A DNA stretch of 64,000 nucleotides from Thermoplasmata archaeon (GTDB taxonomy: Archaea > Thermoplasmatota > Thermoplasmata > RBG-16-68-12 > SOIM01). Both the position numbers and the translations under genes were made by a program. Location of the stretch: the NCBI GenBank assembly GCA_023140195.1, contig JAGLME010000002.1, positions 1 through 64,000 on the forward strand, in the 5' to 3' direction. Every line of letters begins with the position of its first letter. Positions within the stretch are counted from its first letter, which is position 1. Positions 27,723 through 37,206 of the stretch are shown one piece after another. The notes beneath the pieces are model-generated. The model was not told the DNA's origin. It did not search any database and worked only from the letters and a program-made list of their open reading frames with translations.

Positions 27723-27762
27723 TTCAGTGCTCCCTGGTCAGAGTCTTACAGATAATAGAATG

Positions 27763-27774
27763 AGTATTTAAGGG
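27763..27774. promoter_or_regulatory. promoter of the str operon, possibly bidirectional
   Basis: The element reads CTTAAATAC towards rpsL and GTATTTAAGG towards the HAD gene at 27853. Because it is close to symmetric it could serve both directions. Confidence 0.45.
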
Positions 27775-27852
27775 TAATGGGGGAGGGCGTGTCACCTTCA
27801 CGCGTTCTGGACACAAGATTGAAATGCCAAAAAAAGGGATACGGATACGGGA

Positions 27853-28608
27853 TTGCGTTTGACAAACTTTGAAGGCAAAGAACTTCAAGAGAATCGATAC
27901 AAAGCCGTCTTCTTCGACGCAGGAGGCACTTTGATCTATGCACCCTTGGAGCAGACCTTTGTGGATGTCTGTGCGAAACACGGTGTGGATCTGGATATCG
28001 AAAGAGTCTGTGAGGCCTACAAGGTTTTCGTGAGAGAGGACACAAGCTTCTTCAAGAAGAACAGGGATTTGGCCTCTCAAGATCCGGTCAAGTTCTGGAA
28101 CCAGTGCAATAAGCAAATGTTGGAGTATCTCGGGGTAGAGGGGGACACGGAATCGATCGCAAGGCGAATAACCAATGTCTTTCCAACCTCCGCCACAATC
28201 CAATGGAGATCTTATTCTGACGTAAGCCAATCTTTAGCAGAGCTAAAGGGTATGGGATTGGTGCTTGGGGTCATTTCCAATTTCGATCCCTTCCTCAAGG
28301 ACATACTGGCCCGTTTGGATTTGGCTCAACACTTCAATTTGATTATTACATCCTCAGAAGTGGGAATTCTGAAGCCTGACCCTGGAATATTCCGATTGGC
28401 ACTTGGGCGAGTTGGGCTAAATGCGGAGGACTCCATCTATGTTGGCGACGCCTACTATCCTGATATTGTGGGAGCTACAAGCGCTGGACTGACACCCGTC
28501 TTGATAGACAGGGACCACAATTCCGGTGAGGTGGATTGCATGAAGATATTCGGATTGGATGAACTTGTGAGCGTCCTTTCCTCCAACAGACAACGAGATT
28601 CACATTGA
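27853..28608 (+). CDS. HAD-superfamily hydrolase (REG-2/HDHD3-like)
   Basis: The 251-aa product is a HAD phosphatase-like protein. Motif I is FFDAGGTL: the nucleophile Asp is present, but the second Asp of the usual DxD is Ala, as in the REG-2-like subgroup. Motif II is VISNFD, motif III LKPDPGIF, motif IV YVGDAYYPDIVGA. The start is not certain: TTG at 27853 or 27859, with no ATG in frame. The gene is divergent from rpsL and converges on the deoxyhypusine synthase gene with a 9-bp tail overlap. The substrate is unknown. Confidence 0.88.
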   Translation: MRLTNFEGKELQENRYKAVFFDAGGTLIYAPLEQTFVDVCAKHGVDLDIERVCEAYKVFVREDTSFFKKNRDLASQDPVKFWNQCNKQMLEYLGVEGDTESIARRITNVFPTSATIQWRSYSDVSQSLAELKGMGLVLGVISNFDPFLKDILARLDLAQHFNLIITSSEVGILKPDPGIFRLALGRVGLNAEDSIYVGDAYYPDIVGATSAGLTPVLIDRDHNSGEVDCMKIFGLDELVSVLSSNRQRDSH

Positions 28609-29667
28609 GTCCAGGACATATTGGACTATTAGGGGCAACGCAATCGTCGCATCACAATACACAACACACCTTCTCGCTTCAGTATCCACCTTCTTCCAGC
28701 TGATCGCTTCTTTCAGCGTTGCACCGCTCAGACCACCCCACTGTGGCATGTCCGTCGAGATCTGAATAGCATAATGGAACCCTTCCTTCTGCTCATCTGA
28801 GAGGGCTAGAACATCTGTCAGTCCCCTTTCTGCCAGTGCTTCGCTCGTTTGAAAGACGAAGTTCTTAGGTGTTCCTCCACCAACTACGACAACGGCTCTC
28901 TTCTTGGCGTTCGCCATATCATCAACCAGCTGCGAGAACCCTCCGGTCTGATCGACCTTCAAAGAATACCCTTTCTTGGATATGTGCAACCTGTTGGAGA
29001 CCTCCAACGTGACGCCGTAAGTGCAATCCGTGAAAGCCGGACAGAATATTGGAACATCTTCCCTGTATGCGGTTGCCAGAATCCCATCATCTCCCCTCTC
29101 TTCTGCAAAGAACTTGCCCAATTCGTGGAAGAAGTCCTTTGGGGTTATCATCACCGAATTCCCTTGACCAGTCTCTTCCCCTCTCAGCCGCTCCGCCAAT
29201 TCCGGATAGAAGATGTCCTCCAGCCATTTATCGTACGCGTCCCACTCCTTTCTCGGTATGAACACGTCATGGATCCTCAGTATCTTCTCGTCCCTAAGAA
29301 CAGAGTCGTCCGCCTCTTCCGACCCCCTCTTGTGGGGCATGTTGAACGCCTGCAGACCATCGTGGGACATGTTGGCCCCGGTCGTGGCAATGGCGTGGAT
29401 CATTCCCTCTTTCATGGCCTCTGCAACCACCCTCCTCAAGCCTGCGGGAACCATCGCACCCGCGAATGTGAAGTAGATCCTGGTTTCCTTGTCCTTCACC
29501 GCTCTCAACCAGATGTTCGCCGCCCTCGCGAGCCTCCTGGCATTGAACGCCATCCCGCTGTAGTTCTCGACCAGTTCCTTGACCGTCAACCCCTTTTTTG
29601 GAACAGGTTCCAGTATCGATGGCAGATCATCCAGACTATGTTCCTCCGGACCCCCTTTACGTGTCAT
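28600..29667 (-). CDS. dys: deoxyhypusine synthase
   Basis: This 355-aa enzyme transfers the aminobutyl group of spermidine to a lysine of aIF5A, the first step of hypusine formation. The NAD-binding IATTGANMSHD, the VVVVGGGTPKNF segment and the active-site EAISWKKVD are present; Lys326 aligns with the catalytic lysine of the human enzyme (WGK). The C-terminal YCDATIALPLIVQ matches the family. aIF5A itself is not in the window. It ends inside the last codons of the convergent HAD gene. Confidence 0.95.
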   Translation of the reverse strand: MTRKGGPEEHSLDDLPSILEPVPKKGLTVKELVENYSGMAFNARRLARAANIWLRAVKDKETRIYFTFAGAMVPAGLRRVVAEAMKEGMIHAIATTGANMSHDGLQAFNMPHKRGSEEADDSVLRDEKILRIHDVFIPRKEWDAYDKWLEDIFYPELAERLRGEETGQGNSVMITPKDFFHELGKFFAEERGDDGILATAYREDVPIFCPAFTDCTYGVTLEVSNRLHISKKGYSLKVDQTGGFSQLVDDMANAKKRAVVVVGGGTPKNFVFQTSEALAERGLTDVLALSDEQKEGFHYAIQISTDMPQWGGLSGATLKEAISWKKVDTEARRCVVYCDATIALPLIVQYVLDSM

Positions 29668-29712
29668 GACATATCAGAAAACGCATTTCTCGGCTTAAGT
29701 GTTTAGCAAAGC

Positions 29713-31395
29713 CTACTTGTCAAAATCCTTCATTGTCGTCTGGCCCTTCTTCTTAGAGACCACTTTGCTCGGAGATTCCTCACCGCCGAATATCTCCCTC
29801 AGGGATTCGTAGCCCTTCTCGGACTCGGCAATTGTCTCGAACGCCTTCTTGCCTGGCTCCCCCACGAAGATCATCTGCTTGAGCTCCTTCCTGAGCTTCT
29901 CCAGGTTCTTGTGCATTGCCGCTTCCTTTCTCTTCGCCGAGTAGAAATAGGCCTCGTCCCTGGTTGCCTTGGAGCCCAGCACAACAACCTTGCCTGGCAT
30001 CTTCCTTCCAGTTCTCCCCCTTCTCTGGATCGTTCTAATCTCTGACGGTACCGACTCGTAGAATATCACCATGTCCGTTGACGGGATGTCCAGACCTTCC
30101 TCGGCCACGCTTGTGGCGACCAGCACGTTGTGAGTACCTTTCTTGAACTTCTCTATGGTCTCCACCTGTTCCTTCTGGCTAAGTCCCTTGTCCGCACCTC
30201 TCGTTGCCTGACCGACGAACCGCACCGGCCTTATGCCATCCAACTCTCTCAATCTCTTGGTGACCATCTCCGATGTGTCCCTGAAGTGCGTGAACACTAT
30301 GACCCTGGAGTCCCGCTTCTGCTTGAACTGGTTCTTCACTATGTCGAGTATCTTCCCCATCTTCGGCTCTTCAAGCTTTATCGCTCTGCACGCGCGCATC
30401 GCCTTGTCCACGTTCACCAGCTTGAGGACCTGTTTGGACGCCTTTGATGCATCCTTCGACTTGGTCTCCTTCTTCATCCGTTCGAAGTACGATCTCAGCG
30501 ATTCCGCTCCCTGCGTCTCGGCCAGTTCTATCGCGTGGTTGATCTTCATGGCCATGGCCTGGGCTGTGGCAGCTTGATATGTCTGGTATCTCTTCACACC
30601 CCCCCTCAGCTCGGACTGCACCCTTTTCCCGACCGCCAGCAATTCCCTCGTGGTGACCATCGGTCTGCCCTTCTTCAGATATCCCCAGCCTCTCAGCTTC
30701 TTCACCTGGTCGTTCTTCGCATTGTTCAGCAGATCTATGACGGACCTCAGCTCCTCCGGAACGTCCACCCTCAGCCAGTCCACCGAGATCTCGTGCACGT
30801 AGTTGACCACGTCCGGGTCGTACTCCGTCCTGATCTCCACGCTCGTTATCCCAACGTTCTCGCACACTTCCAGTATCTTCTTGGCGCTGCTTCCCGGAGA
30901 AGCTGTGATGCCCATGACCAGTCCGTTCTTCTCCTTGTGGACCTCGCCGATGTTGACGTACGCGTAATCTCCGACCGCTCTGTGGGTCTCGTCGAATACT
31001 ATCAGCGAGACATCGTCCAGCGTTATCCTGCCGGCTTCCAGATCGTTCCTTATGACCTGCGGTGTGGATGTTATTATCTTGTTCTCCGCCCAAAGCGCCT
31101 CCCTATCCTCGGGCTTGACCTCCCCTGTGAAAATGGCAATATCGTCCTTCAGCAACAGCTCCCTCAGGGTCGTGCAGTGCTGTTCCACCAAGGGCTTCGT
31201 AGGCGCCAGAAAGAGTATCCTCCCACCTTCCCTTTTCAAGACCCCCGCTATCACCTCCAAGGCGATTATCGTCTTCCCCATCCCGGTGGGCAGGACCACT
31301 AGAGTGGACCGCTTCAAACAGGACTGAGCAATGCTTACCTGGTAGTCCCGTATCTCGATGGTATCGGGCTTAAGAAGTGGATGCTCTACAAACAC
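29713..31395 (-). CDS. Hef/Mph1-type SF2 DNA helicase lacking the nuclease domain
   Basis: The product is 560 aa. Motifs: LPTGMGKT (I), APTKPLVEQ (Ia), FDETHRAVGDYAY (II, with the Hef signature after DETH), ITASPG (III), FTHFRDT (IV), ATSVAEEGLD (V), QRRGRTGRK (VI). An inserted helical region between the RecA domains is typical of Hef/FANCM. The C-terminal XPF-type nuclease and HhH domains of euryarchaeal Hef (~750 aa) are absent, as in Thermoplasma-type helicase-only forms. The last residues, GQTTMKDFDK, resemble a PCNA-interacting motif. It is probably a fork-remodelling helicase. dys follows 45 bp downstream. Confidence 0.92.
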   Translation of the reverse strand: MFVEHPLLKPDTIEIRDYQVSIAQSCLKRSTLVVLPTGMGKTIIALEVIAGVLKREGGRILFLAPTKPLVEQHCTTLRELLLKDDIAIFTGEVKPEDREALWAENKIITSTPQVIRNDLEAGRITLDDVSLIVFDETHRAVGDYAYVNIGEVHKEKNGLVMGITASPGSSAKKILEVCENVGITSVEIRTEYDPDVVNYVHEISVDWLRVDVPEELRSVIDLLNNAKNDQVKKLRGWGYLKKGRPMVTTRELLAVGKRVQSELRGGVKRYQTYQAATAQAMAMKINHAIELAETQGAESLRSYFERMKKETKSKDASKASKQVLKLVNVDKAMRACRAIKLEEPKMGKILDIVKNQFKQKRDSRVIVFTHFRDTSEMVTKRLRELDGIRPVRFVGQATRGADKGLSQKEQVETIEKFKKGTHNVLVATSVAEEGLDIPSTDMVIFYESVPSEIRTIQRRGRTGRKMPGKVVVLGSKATRDEAYFYSAKRKEAAMHKNLEKLRKELKQMIFVGEPGKKAFETIAESEKGYESLREIFGGEESPSKVVSKKKGQTTMKDFDK

Positions 31396-31417
31396 GTCAG
31401 GTCAATGCGAGACCGAC

Positions 31418-34090
31418 CTAATAACCCTTCCTTGTCTTGCGCAGGTAGTCCACCACGAACGCTATCGGCAGCACCAGAACCAGAAGTAGAATCCCAATGA
31501 AACACAGGTCGCCCAGTGTAATGTCGAACAGCGTTGATGCGATAACGACCGTCAGGTTGACCTCGTGGTCTATGTCGCTGTCCGTCATCGACCTTGCGGT
31601 GGCGGTGGCGTTGTACTTGCTGCCCCTCTCCGAGGACGAAAGGGTCTGCACCTTCACATACAAGAGAGCGGATTCGTCCACTCCCAGCGTCATGTCCAGC
31701 CTCTCGTACCCGATCTTGGAGGCGTTTTCGCTGATGGCGTAGTCCCAGTCCGTCGGAAGGTCCTTGGCGCTTATCCTGATGTCATCCTCGTAGTCCCCCA
31801 CGTTGACAACTTTGAAGAGGAAAGTGGCTATCGAGCCGGGCTCCACCGTCTTTTCCTGATCGTAGACCTTGAAAACAAGTCCGTATCGAGGCTCCTCGGC
31901 AACCACTGCTATGTCGTCCAGCCACCACCCCTCGCCCACGGGTGAATCCACGGACGCCAGCTTGTATCTCAGTTTGATGGTATTTGCACCGGGCTGAAGA
32001 TAACTGGTTATGTCGAACGATTCGGTTCCCCAGTCGTACTGCACCCCGTCACCCGGGAACGCTCCCCATCTCTCGATCTCGGTCCAGTTCGTGCCGTCCA
32101 CGGTTATCTCAAGCGAGCCGCGGTCGGACTTCATATCGGAAGGCCTGAGCCCTCCCAGCTCCACCAGCCTCTCTAAGATGTACCTGTGGTGCATCACGAT
32201 GTAGGCGTCAGAGCCGCTCGGGATCCCTATGTTCATGGATGTCAGGGTGAACTCGGACATGTTGATGGCAGATGGTGATCCTTCATGCACGCCGAAGTAC
32301 CAGCTGTGAGAAGGGCTGTAGCTTCCGATGGGGTACTCGTCTATCCTGTCCCACCTATACTTGTTGGCGCTGGTGTTGGTCGTCCAACCCAGATTGCCGC
32401 TCTCCACGTCATCCCAGAAGAAGAGTTGGTTGGAATTGAAATGAGTGAACCTGTCGTTGTCCTCGGGGATCTCGTCATCCTCCAGTACCGCGACCACTTC
32501 CAGTATGTATAATCCAGTGAGGCTTGGTCTGTAATCGAAGGAAAGTCTCTCGTACTCCTCCAGCTGAAGGCTGGTGATGTACTGCTCATCCCACGCGACC
32601 GCGAACTCTTCTCCATAGTCCTGATGGTATATCGTCAGGTTAACCGGCAGATCCTCCTGGTCCCTGGCTCCCCTGTTGCTGACGTTCACCCGGATGTTCA
32701 CGTTGTCTCCGGATTCCACGTAACCGTCCACTTCCACTGAAACGACAACAACATCGTCAAGAACCTGTTTGGATAGGTCCGCGATCATCGGGTCCCCCGA
32801 AGGGCCTATGTTCTTCACCCTCCATCCGGTCCTGATGTTCCCGTACGCGTTGCTATTGGGCGTCGATGAAGGGTCGAACCCGTCCTTGTTGTCCGACCAC
32901 GGATCCGTTGCGTCAAGTGGATGGTCCCCGTCCCTTTCGTCCGCTTCTTCCAGGTCCACCATCCTGTGATTGTCGTCGCTGTTGTCCGGGACGCTCTCGT
33001 CCACGTGCCAGATGAGCAGTCCCGACCCCGGAAGGTTCGAGTCGTAGCCCTGTTGCTGCCTGTTCTCTACCAAGAAGTACTCCCCGTCGAAATCGCCTAT
33101 GGGCAGTTTGTAGATCACCGGGTTGTCCCAGACCGAAGGTATCGCATGGTCGGTCAAGGCCACGTTCACAACCACAGGGTCCACCCATCCGAGCTTCACC
33201 TTTGAGAAGGCGCTGAGCAAGGAGGGCTGGCTGCCTTGAGGTATGCCCAACCACGAACCGCCGCCCATTATGTCCCAGTTACCGACCCCGTCAGAGGAAT
33301 CGTCAGTGTCGTACAGGTCCGGAAGTCCAAGGTCGTGCCCGAACTCGTGCGCGAAGACGCCCATCGGGGAATCCTCGGAGAGCATTATATAGCCGTATAC
33401 CTGGACACCGTCGTTGGTGATCAGTTCCTGATTTCCGGGCGCCGAGGTGTCAGCGTCCACGACCGCCCAGTGATGAGACCATATCGCATTGGCTGTGGGC
33501 ATGGTCTCCTGACCGTTGCCTGAATGAACAACGATCAAGTGGTCAACTATCCCGTCCCCGTCCTCATCGTAATTGGAGAAATCAATATCGGCATCTGCAA
33601 GCTGGACAGCCTCTGTCACCAGTCTGTATATGGGACCGTTGAGATCGTCCACACCACTGCTCGAATCCGCGCCGTACTCGCTGATCGCGTATGAACTGCG
33701 GTACCACCTGGGACCAACATCGCCCACGATTGACGTTTGTCCGTACGAGGCTTCCCTGTAGTAGTCATACATGCTCCTTGTACTAGAGCCGAAAACAAGG
33801 TCATCGTAGTTCCCGACCGTCTTGGACCCAGATTCACCCGGGAAATCTATCAGCAGGACCACGACCCTCTCCACAGGACCGGCCCTGGTTGCCAGGCTGT
33901 ACACCCTGGTCGAGCTCTGAACGAACGGCGCCCCGTCATACACCTCTGGATTCGGAGGATGGAGCAATGGCCCGTCCACGAACTTGGTCACCGATGGTTC
34001 TTCACATTCCCCAGGAAAGAGCAATGCGCAACTTGACAGGAGAACCGCCGAAATGGAAACCAGAATCAACAATCGCCCGGTAAATGCCAC
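31418..34090 (-). CDS. secreted M6-family metalloprotease with membrane anchor
   Basis: The protein is about 890 aa. The zinc site HEFGHDLGLPDLYD and the upstream NYDEDGDGIVDHLIVVHSG are hallmarks of M6 (immune inhibitor A-like) peptidases. After the catalytic domain come CARDB-like and MAM/lamG-like beta domains, then a C-terminal TM helix (CFIGILLLVLVLPIAFVV) and a basic tail. I chose GTG at 34090 because a good TATA box (TTTAAATA, minus strand 34121-34114) lies 27 nt before it and overlaps the alternative ATG at 34114. The N-terminus has a lipobox-like LLSSC, so it could be lipid-modified. Likely role: extracellular protein degradation. Confidence 0.9.
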   Translation of the reverse strand: MAFTGRLLILVSISAVLLSSCALLFPGECEEPSVTKFVDGPLLHPPNPEVYDGAPFVQSSTRVYSLATRAGPVERVVVLLIDFPGESGSKTVGNYDDLVFGSSTRSMYDYYREASYGQTSIVGDVGPRWYRSSYAISEYGADSSSGVDDLNGPIYRLVTEAVQLADADIDFSNYDEDGDGIVDHLIVVHSGNGQETMPTANAIWSHHWAVVDADTSAPGNQELITNDGVQVYGYIMLSEDSPMGVFAHEFGHDLGLPDLYDTDDSSDGVGNWDIMGGGSWLGIPQGSQPSLLSAFSKVKLGWVDPVVVNVALTDHAIPSVWDNPVIYKLPIGDFDGEYFLVENRQQQGYDSNLPGSGLLIWHVDESVPDNSDDNHRMVDLEEADERDGDHPLDATDPWSDNKDGFDPSSTPNSNAYGNIRTGWRVKNIGPSGDPMIADLSKQVLDDVVVVSVEVDGYVESGDNVNIRVNVSNRGARDQEDLPVNLTIYHQDYGEEFAVAWDEQYITSLQLEEYERLSFDYRPSLTGLYILEVVAVLEDDEIPEDNDRFTHFNSNQLFFWDDVESGNLGWTTNTSANKYRWDRIDEYPIGSYSPSHSWYFGVHEGSPSAINMSEFTLTSMNIGIPSGSDAYIVMHHRYILERLVELGGLRPSDMKSDRGSLEITVDGTNWTEIERWGAFPGDGVQYDWGTESFDITSYLQPGANTIKLRYKLASVDSPVGEGWWLDDIAVVAEEPRYGLVFKVYDQEKTVEPGSIATFLFKVVNVGDYEDDIRISAKDLPTDWDYAISENASKIGYERLDMTLGVDESALLYVKVQTLSSSERGSKYNATATARSMTDSDIDHEVNLTVVIASTLFDITLGDLCFIGILLLVLVLPIAFVVDYLRKTRKGY

Positions 34091-34113
34091 AATCTCTCTT
34101 ATTTGGGAATCCA

Positions 34114-34121
34114 TATTTAAA
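34114..34121 (-). promoter_or_regulatory. TATA box of the M6 protease gene
   Basis: TTTAAATA on the minus strand overlaps the upstream ATG (34114-34112). Its distance of 27 nt from GTG 34090 argues for a leaderless transcript starting there. Confidence 0.5.
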
Positions 34122-34154
34122 GGTTTGACATGCCGTTATTCGACATGACAATGG

Positions 34155-35420
34155 CTAGTCCAGACTGGCCTTGTCGAACCCCTCTCCGCCTATGGGCTTT
34201 GTGGCGTCCAGTCCCATCTTGGTCGATAGACCTTCGTTGCTGGGGTCGACCGAGCTGCCCTTTGTGCCTTCTATCAGTATGACGTCCTTGTGTGCCTGGA
34301 ACCTGGTGGCCTTTGCCCATTCCACTTCCCTGTCATCGTAGATGTCTATGTCGCCGTCGACGATTGTGACCTTCTTCATTGATGGGTGGGCCCCGAACGC
34401 GGCCAGTATGGCGTTCTTCGCGTCCCCCTCGGTGTGCTTCTCTATCGAGACCACTCCGTGCAGCCAGCAGCATCCCCCCTCGGTCAGCCGGACCCCGTTC
34501 ACCTTGGCCACCGCCTTGCTGACGGCCTCGTATATCACCGGCTCCCTGGGCATGCCCATGAAGTAGAAGTGCTCGTAACCACCCGGCAGGAGAGCGTGGA
34601 ATATGGCGTCGTCGGTATGGTAGACCCTGTCGATCTCAATGATCGGCTCATCCCGTATGATGTCGTACGTCCCGGTTATGTCCGCAAACGGTCCCTCCTT
34701 GGTTGTCTCGTCGGTCAGCCTTCCCTGGAAGCAGTACTCCGCCCATGCAGGCACCGTCAGTCCGTTCTCTATCTTGATGGCGTCAACTTCCTGGCCCACC
34801 GTGTTCTTCCTGAGGGCGCTGGCGATCTCCAGTTCATCTGCGTCGTATGAAACTGACATTCCTGCCGGGATGAGGATGTGGGGGCAAACTCCGATGATTA
34901 TGGCTATATCCAGTTCCTCTCCCCTCTCCTTGGCGGCCTTGTGCATCGCGTACAGATGCCTGGGCACCACCCTCGCAACCAACCTGTTCTCCCCGATTAC
35001 CATGCACCTGTGGTACGACAGGTTCCTCTTTCCGTCCAGTTCCGCGACCACTATCCCGGAAGTGATGTACGGTCCTCCGTCCTCCGGGAACCATGTTGGA
35101 ATGGGGGATTCTGTGAGGTCGAAGTCTGTAAGCTGGTTCTTGAAGAACGGTGACTCGTCCACAATCTTTGGCGGTATGGGTTTCCCCATTGCCTCAAGCA
35201 GGTTCCCCGTGATCTCCTCCTGCTCACAGCCCAGACCCTTCGCCATCCTCTCCCTGGTACCCCAGAGGTTCCCTACGGCCCTGTAGCCGTCCAGGTCGTT
35301 GAACAGAATCGCCTTCGTCGGATCCTCTTTCAGCATCTTGGTCATCTCCAACTTCCTGCTTACTTCGTCGTCGATGACCTCGATGTCCGGAAAAGCCTCG
35401 ATGTATGCCTTCAGAGACAT
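34155..35420 (-). CDS. UbiD-family prenyl-FMN-dependent decarboxylase
   Basis: The 421-aa product starts at ATG 35420; the open frame continues upstream but overlaps the divergent gltX promoter. It shows UbiD-family features: LSYHRCMVIGENRLVARVVPRHL, the EIASALRKN segment, YCFQGRLTDETTKEGPFADITG and DEPIIEIDRVYHTDDAIFHALLPGG. Archaea use a homologue of this length as anhydromevalonate phosphate decarboxylase in the archaeal mevalonate pathway for lipid isoprenoids. That is the most likely role; decarboxylation of another acid is possible. No pathway neighbour (phosphomevalonate dehydratase, UbiX) lies in the window. Confidence 0.88.
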   Translation of the reverse strand: MSLKAYIEAFPDIEVIDDEVSRKLEMTKMLKEDPTKAILFNDLDGYRAVGNLWGTRERMAKGLGCEQEEITGNLLEAMGKPIPPKIVDESPFFKNQLTDFDLTESPIPTWFPEDGGPYITSGIVVAELDGKRNLSYHRCMVIGENRLVARVVPRHLYAMHKAAKERGEELDIAIIIGVCPHILIPAGMSVSYDADELEIASALRKNTVGQEVDAIKIENGLTVPAWAEYCFQGRLTDETTKEGPFADITGTYDIIRDEPIIEIDRVYHTDDAIFHALLPGGYEHFYFMGMPREPVIYEAVSKAVAKVNGVRLTEGGCCWLHGVVSIEKHTEGDAKNAILAAFGAHPSMKKVTIVDGDIDIYDDREVEWAKATRFQAHKDVILIEGTKGSSVDPSNEGLSTKMGLDATKPIGGEGFDKASLD

Positions 35421-35503
35421 GTTTCCCCTACCCTTCCGGATTATATGATATCGATATAACAACTTTATGTTGGGTGCTGTTCGACCCTGTTTCCGACCAA
35501 TAC

Positions 35504-35512
35504 CTAAATATC
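35504..35512 (+). promoter_or_regulatory. TATA box of gltX
   Basis: CCTAAATATC is centred about 26 nt before GTG 35533 and supports that codon as a leaderless start. The divergent UbiD gene has CATATAAT on the other strand at about 35440-35447. Confidence 0.5.
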
Positions 35513-35532
35513 CCAATCCCCATTTCGCAAGC

Positions 35533-37194
35533 GTGTCCCTTGATTCTCTCATTCGGAAGTATGCGCTCCAGAACGCCGTTTTCTTCGACGGAGAGGCAAA
35601 TGTCAAGGCGGTCGTGGGCAAGGTGCTAGCCGAGGATAAGTCACTGAGATCCAAGGCGAAGGATGTGACCGCCCTGGCGGAGAAGGTTGTTGCAGAGGTC
35701 AATACCCTCACACTGGAACAGCAGACCGAGGAGCTGGAGAAGATCGACCCCGGACTTCTTGAGAAGCCCAAGGTCGAGAGGGACATGTCGCTGCCCGACC
35801 TTCCGAACGTTAAGGGTGATGTGGTGATGCGCCTGGCACCGTACCCATCCGGTCCTCTACATATCGGCAATGCCAGGATGGTGCTTCTCAACGACGAGTA
35901 CGTCAAAAGGCACAACGGGAAGCTCCTGCTGGTGTACGACGATACGATCGGATCAAAGGAGAAACTTCCCACGGCAGAAGCATACGATTACATCAAGGAA
36001 GGACTAGACTGGCTCGAGGTCGAATGTCACGAGACCTTCTACAAATCCGACAGGATGGACCTGTTCTACGAATGGGGAGAGAGGCTTCTCAGGGAAGGTC
36101 ACGCATATGTCTGCGAGTGTTCATCTGAAGACCTCAGGACCTTCAGGAAGGAAGAGAAGGAATGTGCTCATCGGGGCGCCTCCGTGGAAGAGAACCTCGA
36201 GAACTGGAAGAAGATGCTGGAAGGGAAGTACGGGGAGGGCGAGGCTATTGTCAGGATCAAGACGGACATGCAGCACCCCAATCCCGCTTTCAGGGACAGG
36301 GTCCTCCTGAGGATATCCGAGAGGGAGCACCCGCGGGTGGGTGGCAAATACCGTGTGTGGCCCATGCTGGAGCTCTCCTGGGCGGTGGACGATTACGAGC
36401 TGGGCGTCACCCACATATTGAGGGGAAAGGAGCTGGTGATGGAGGACCTGATGGAGAAGTGGATATGGGATGCTCTGGGTCTCGAGGGTCCCGAGTTCGT
36501 TCATTACGGAATGATGAGGCTCAAAGGCGTCAAGTTGAGCAAGAGCCAGATCAGAAGGAAGATAGAGAATGGTGAGTTGACGGGAATATCGGACCCGAGG
36601 ACATGGTCCATGCAGTCGCTGGAGAGAAGGGGCATCAGGCCAGAGGCCGTGAGGAGCTTCATTCTCAGCTTGGGGATGAGCCTCACAGACATCGAGGTCC
36701 CGGCCGAGAACCTGTACGCCGAGAACCGGAAGCTGATCGACGCCGAAGCGGCCAGGCACTTCTTCGTTCCTGACCCCATCAGGATCGAGATCACTGGCGT
36801 TCCCAACATCGAATCGGTGGAGATTCCGTTACATCCAGAGTTCCCGGAGAGGGGAATGAGGCAATTATCCGCAGGGGACGTGGTGTTCATAACCAAGGAA
36901 GATTTCGATACGCATAAGGGCGAGAAGGTCCGGTTGAAGGATTTCTGCAATATAATACTTGACGAGAGGTCGGATTTCGTCTCGCTTCAGGTGGATGACA
37001 TTCCCAAGATCCAGTGGCTCTATGATCACATTCCAGTTGAGGTCGTGATGCCCGACGGGTCCGTCGTCAAAGGTCAGGGGGAGCTGAACCTGGAATACAC
37101 TGAAGTAGGGCAGCTCATACAGTTCGAGCGATTCGGTTTCGTTAAGATTGACAGCAAAGGAGATCCCATTGTCGCCTACTTCTCGCACAAATAG
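35533..37194 (+). CDS. gltX: glutamyl-tRNA synthetase
   Basis: This 553-aa archaeal-type GluRS charges tRNA-Glu, and probably also tRNA-Gln as the non-discriminating form. The class I signatures are YPSGPLHIGNAR (HIGH-like) and VKLSKSQIRR (KMSKS-like). The all-beta anticodon-binding part forms the last ~170 residues. I chose GTG 35533 (VSLDSLIRKYALQNAV), which matches the usual N-terminus of archaeal GluRS and has a TATA box at leaderless distance; an in-frame ATG at 35467 lies upstream of the TATA box. The membrane-protein gene follows after 12 bp. Confidence 0.96.
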   Translation: MSLDSLIRKYALQNAVFFDGEANVKAVVGKVLAEDKSLRSKAKDVTALAEKVVAEVNTLTLEQQTEELEKIDPGLLEKPKVERDMSLPDLPNVKGDVVMRLAPYPSGPLHIGNARMVLLNDEYVKRHNGKLLLVYDDTIGSKEKLPTAEAYDYIKEGLDWLEVECHETFYKSDRMDLFYEWGERLLREGHAYVCECSSEDLRTFRKEEKECAHRGASVEENLENWKKMLEGKYGEGEAIVRIKTDMQHPNPAFRDRVLLRISEREHPRVGGKYRVWPMLELSWAVDDYELGVTHILRGKELVMEDLMEKWIWDALGLEGPEFVHYGMMRLKGVKLSKSQIRRKIENGELTGISDPRTWSMQSLERRGIRPEAVRSFILSLGMSLTDIEVPAENLYAENRKLIDAEAARHFFVPDPIRIEITGVPNIESVEIPLHPEFPERGMRQLSAGDVVFITKEDFDTHKGEKVRLKDFCNIILDERSDFVSLQVDDIPKIQWLYDHIPVEVVMPDGSVVKGQGELNLEYTEVGQLIQFERFGFVKIDSKGDPIVAYFSHK

Positions 37195-37206
37195 GAAGGA
37201 GGACAG

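Noticed and set aside
27827-27865. 12-codon ATG frame just before the HAD start as a leader peptide
   Set aside because: It is very short, without a ribosome-binding site or attenuator-like structure.
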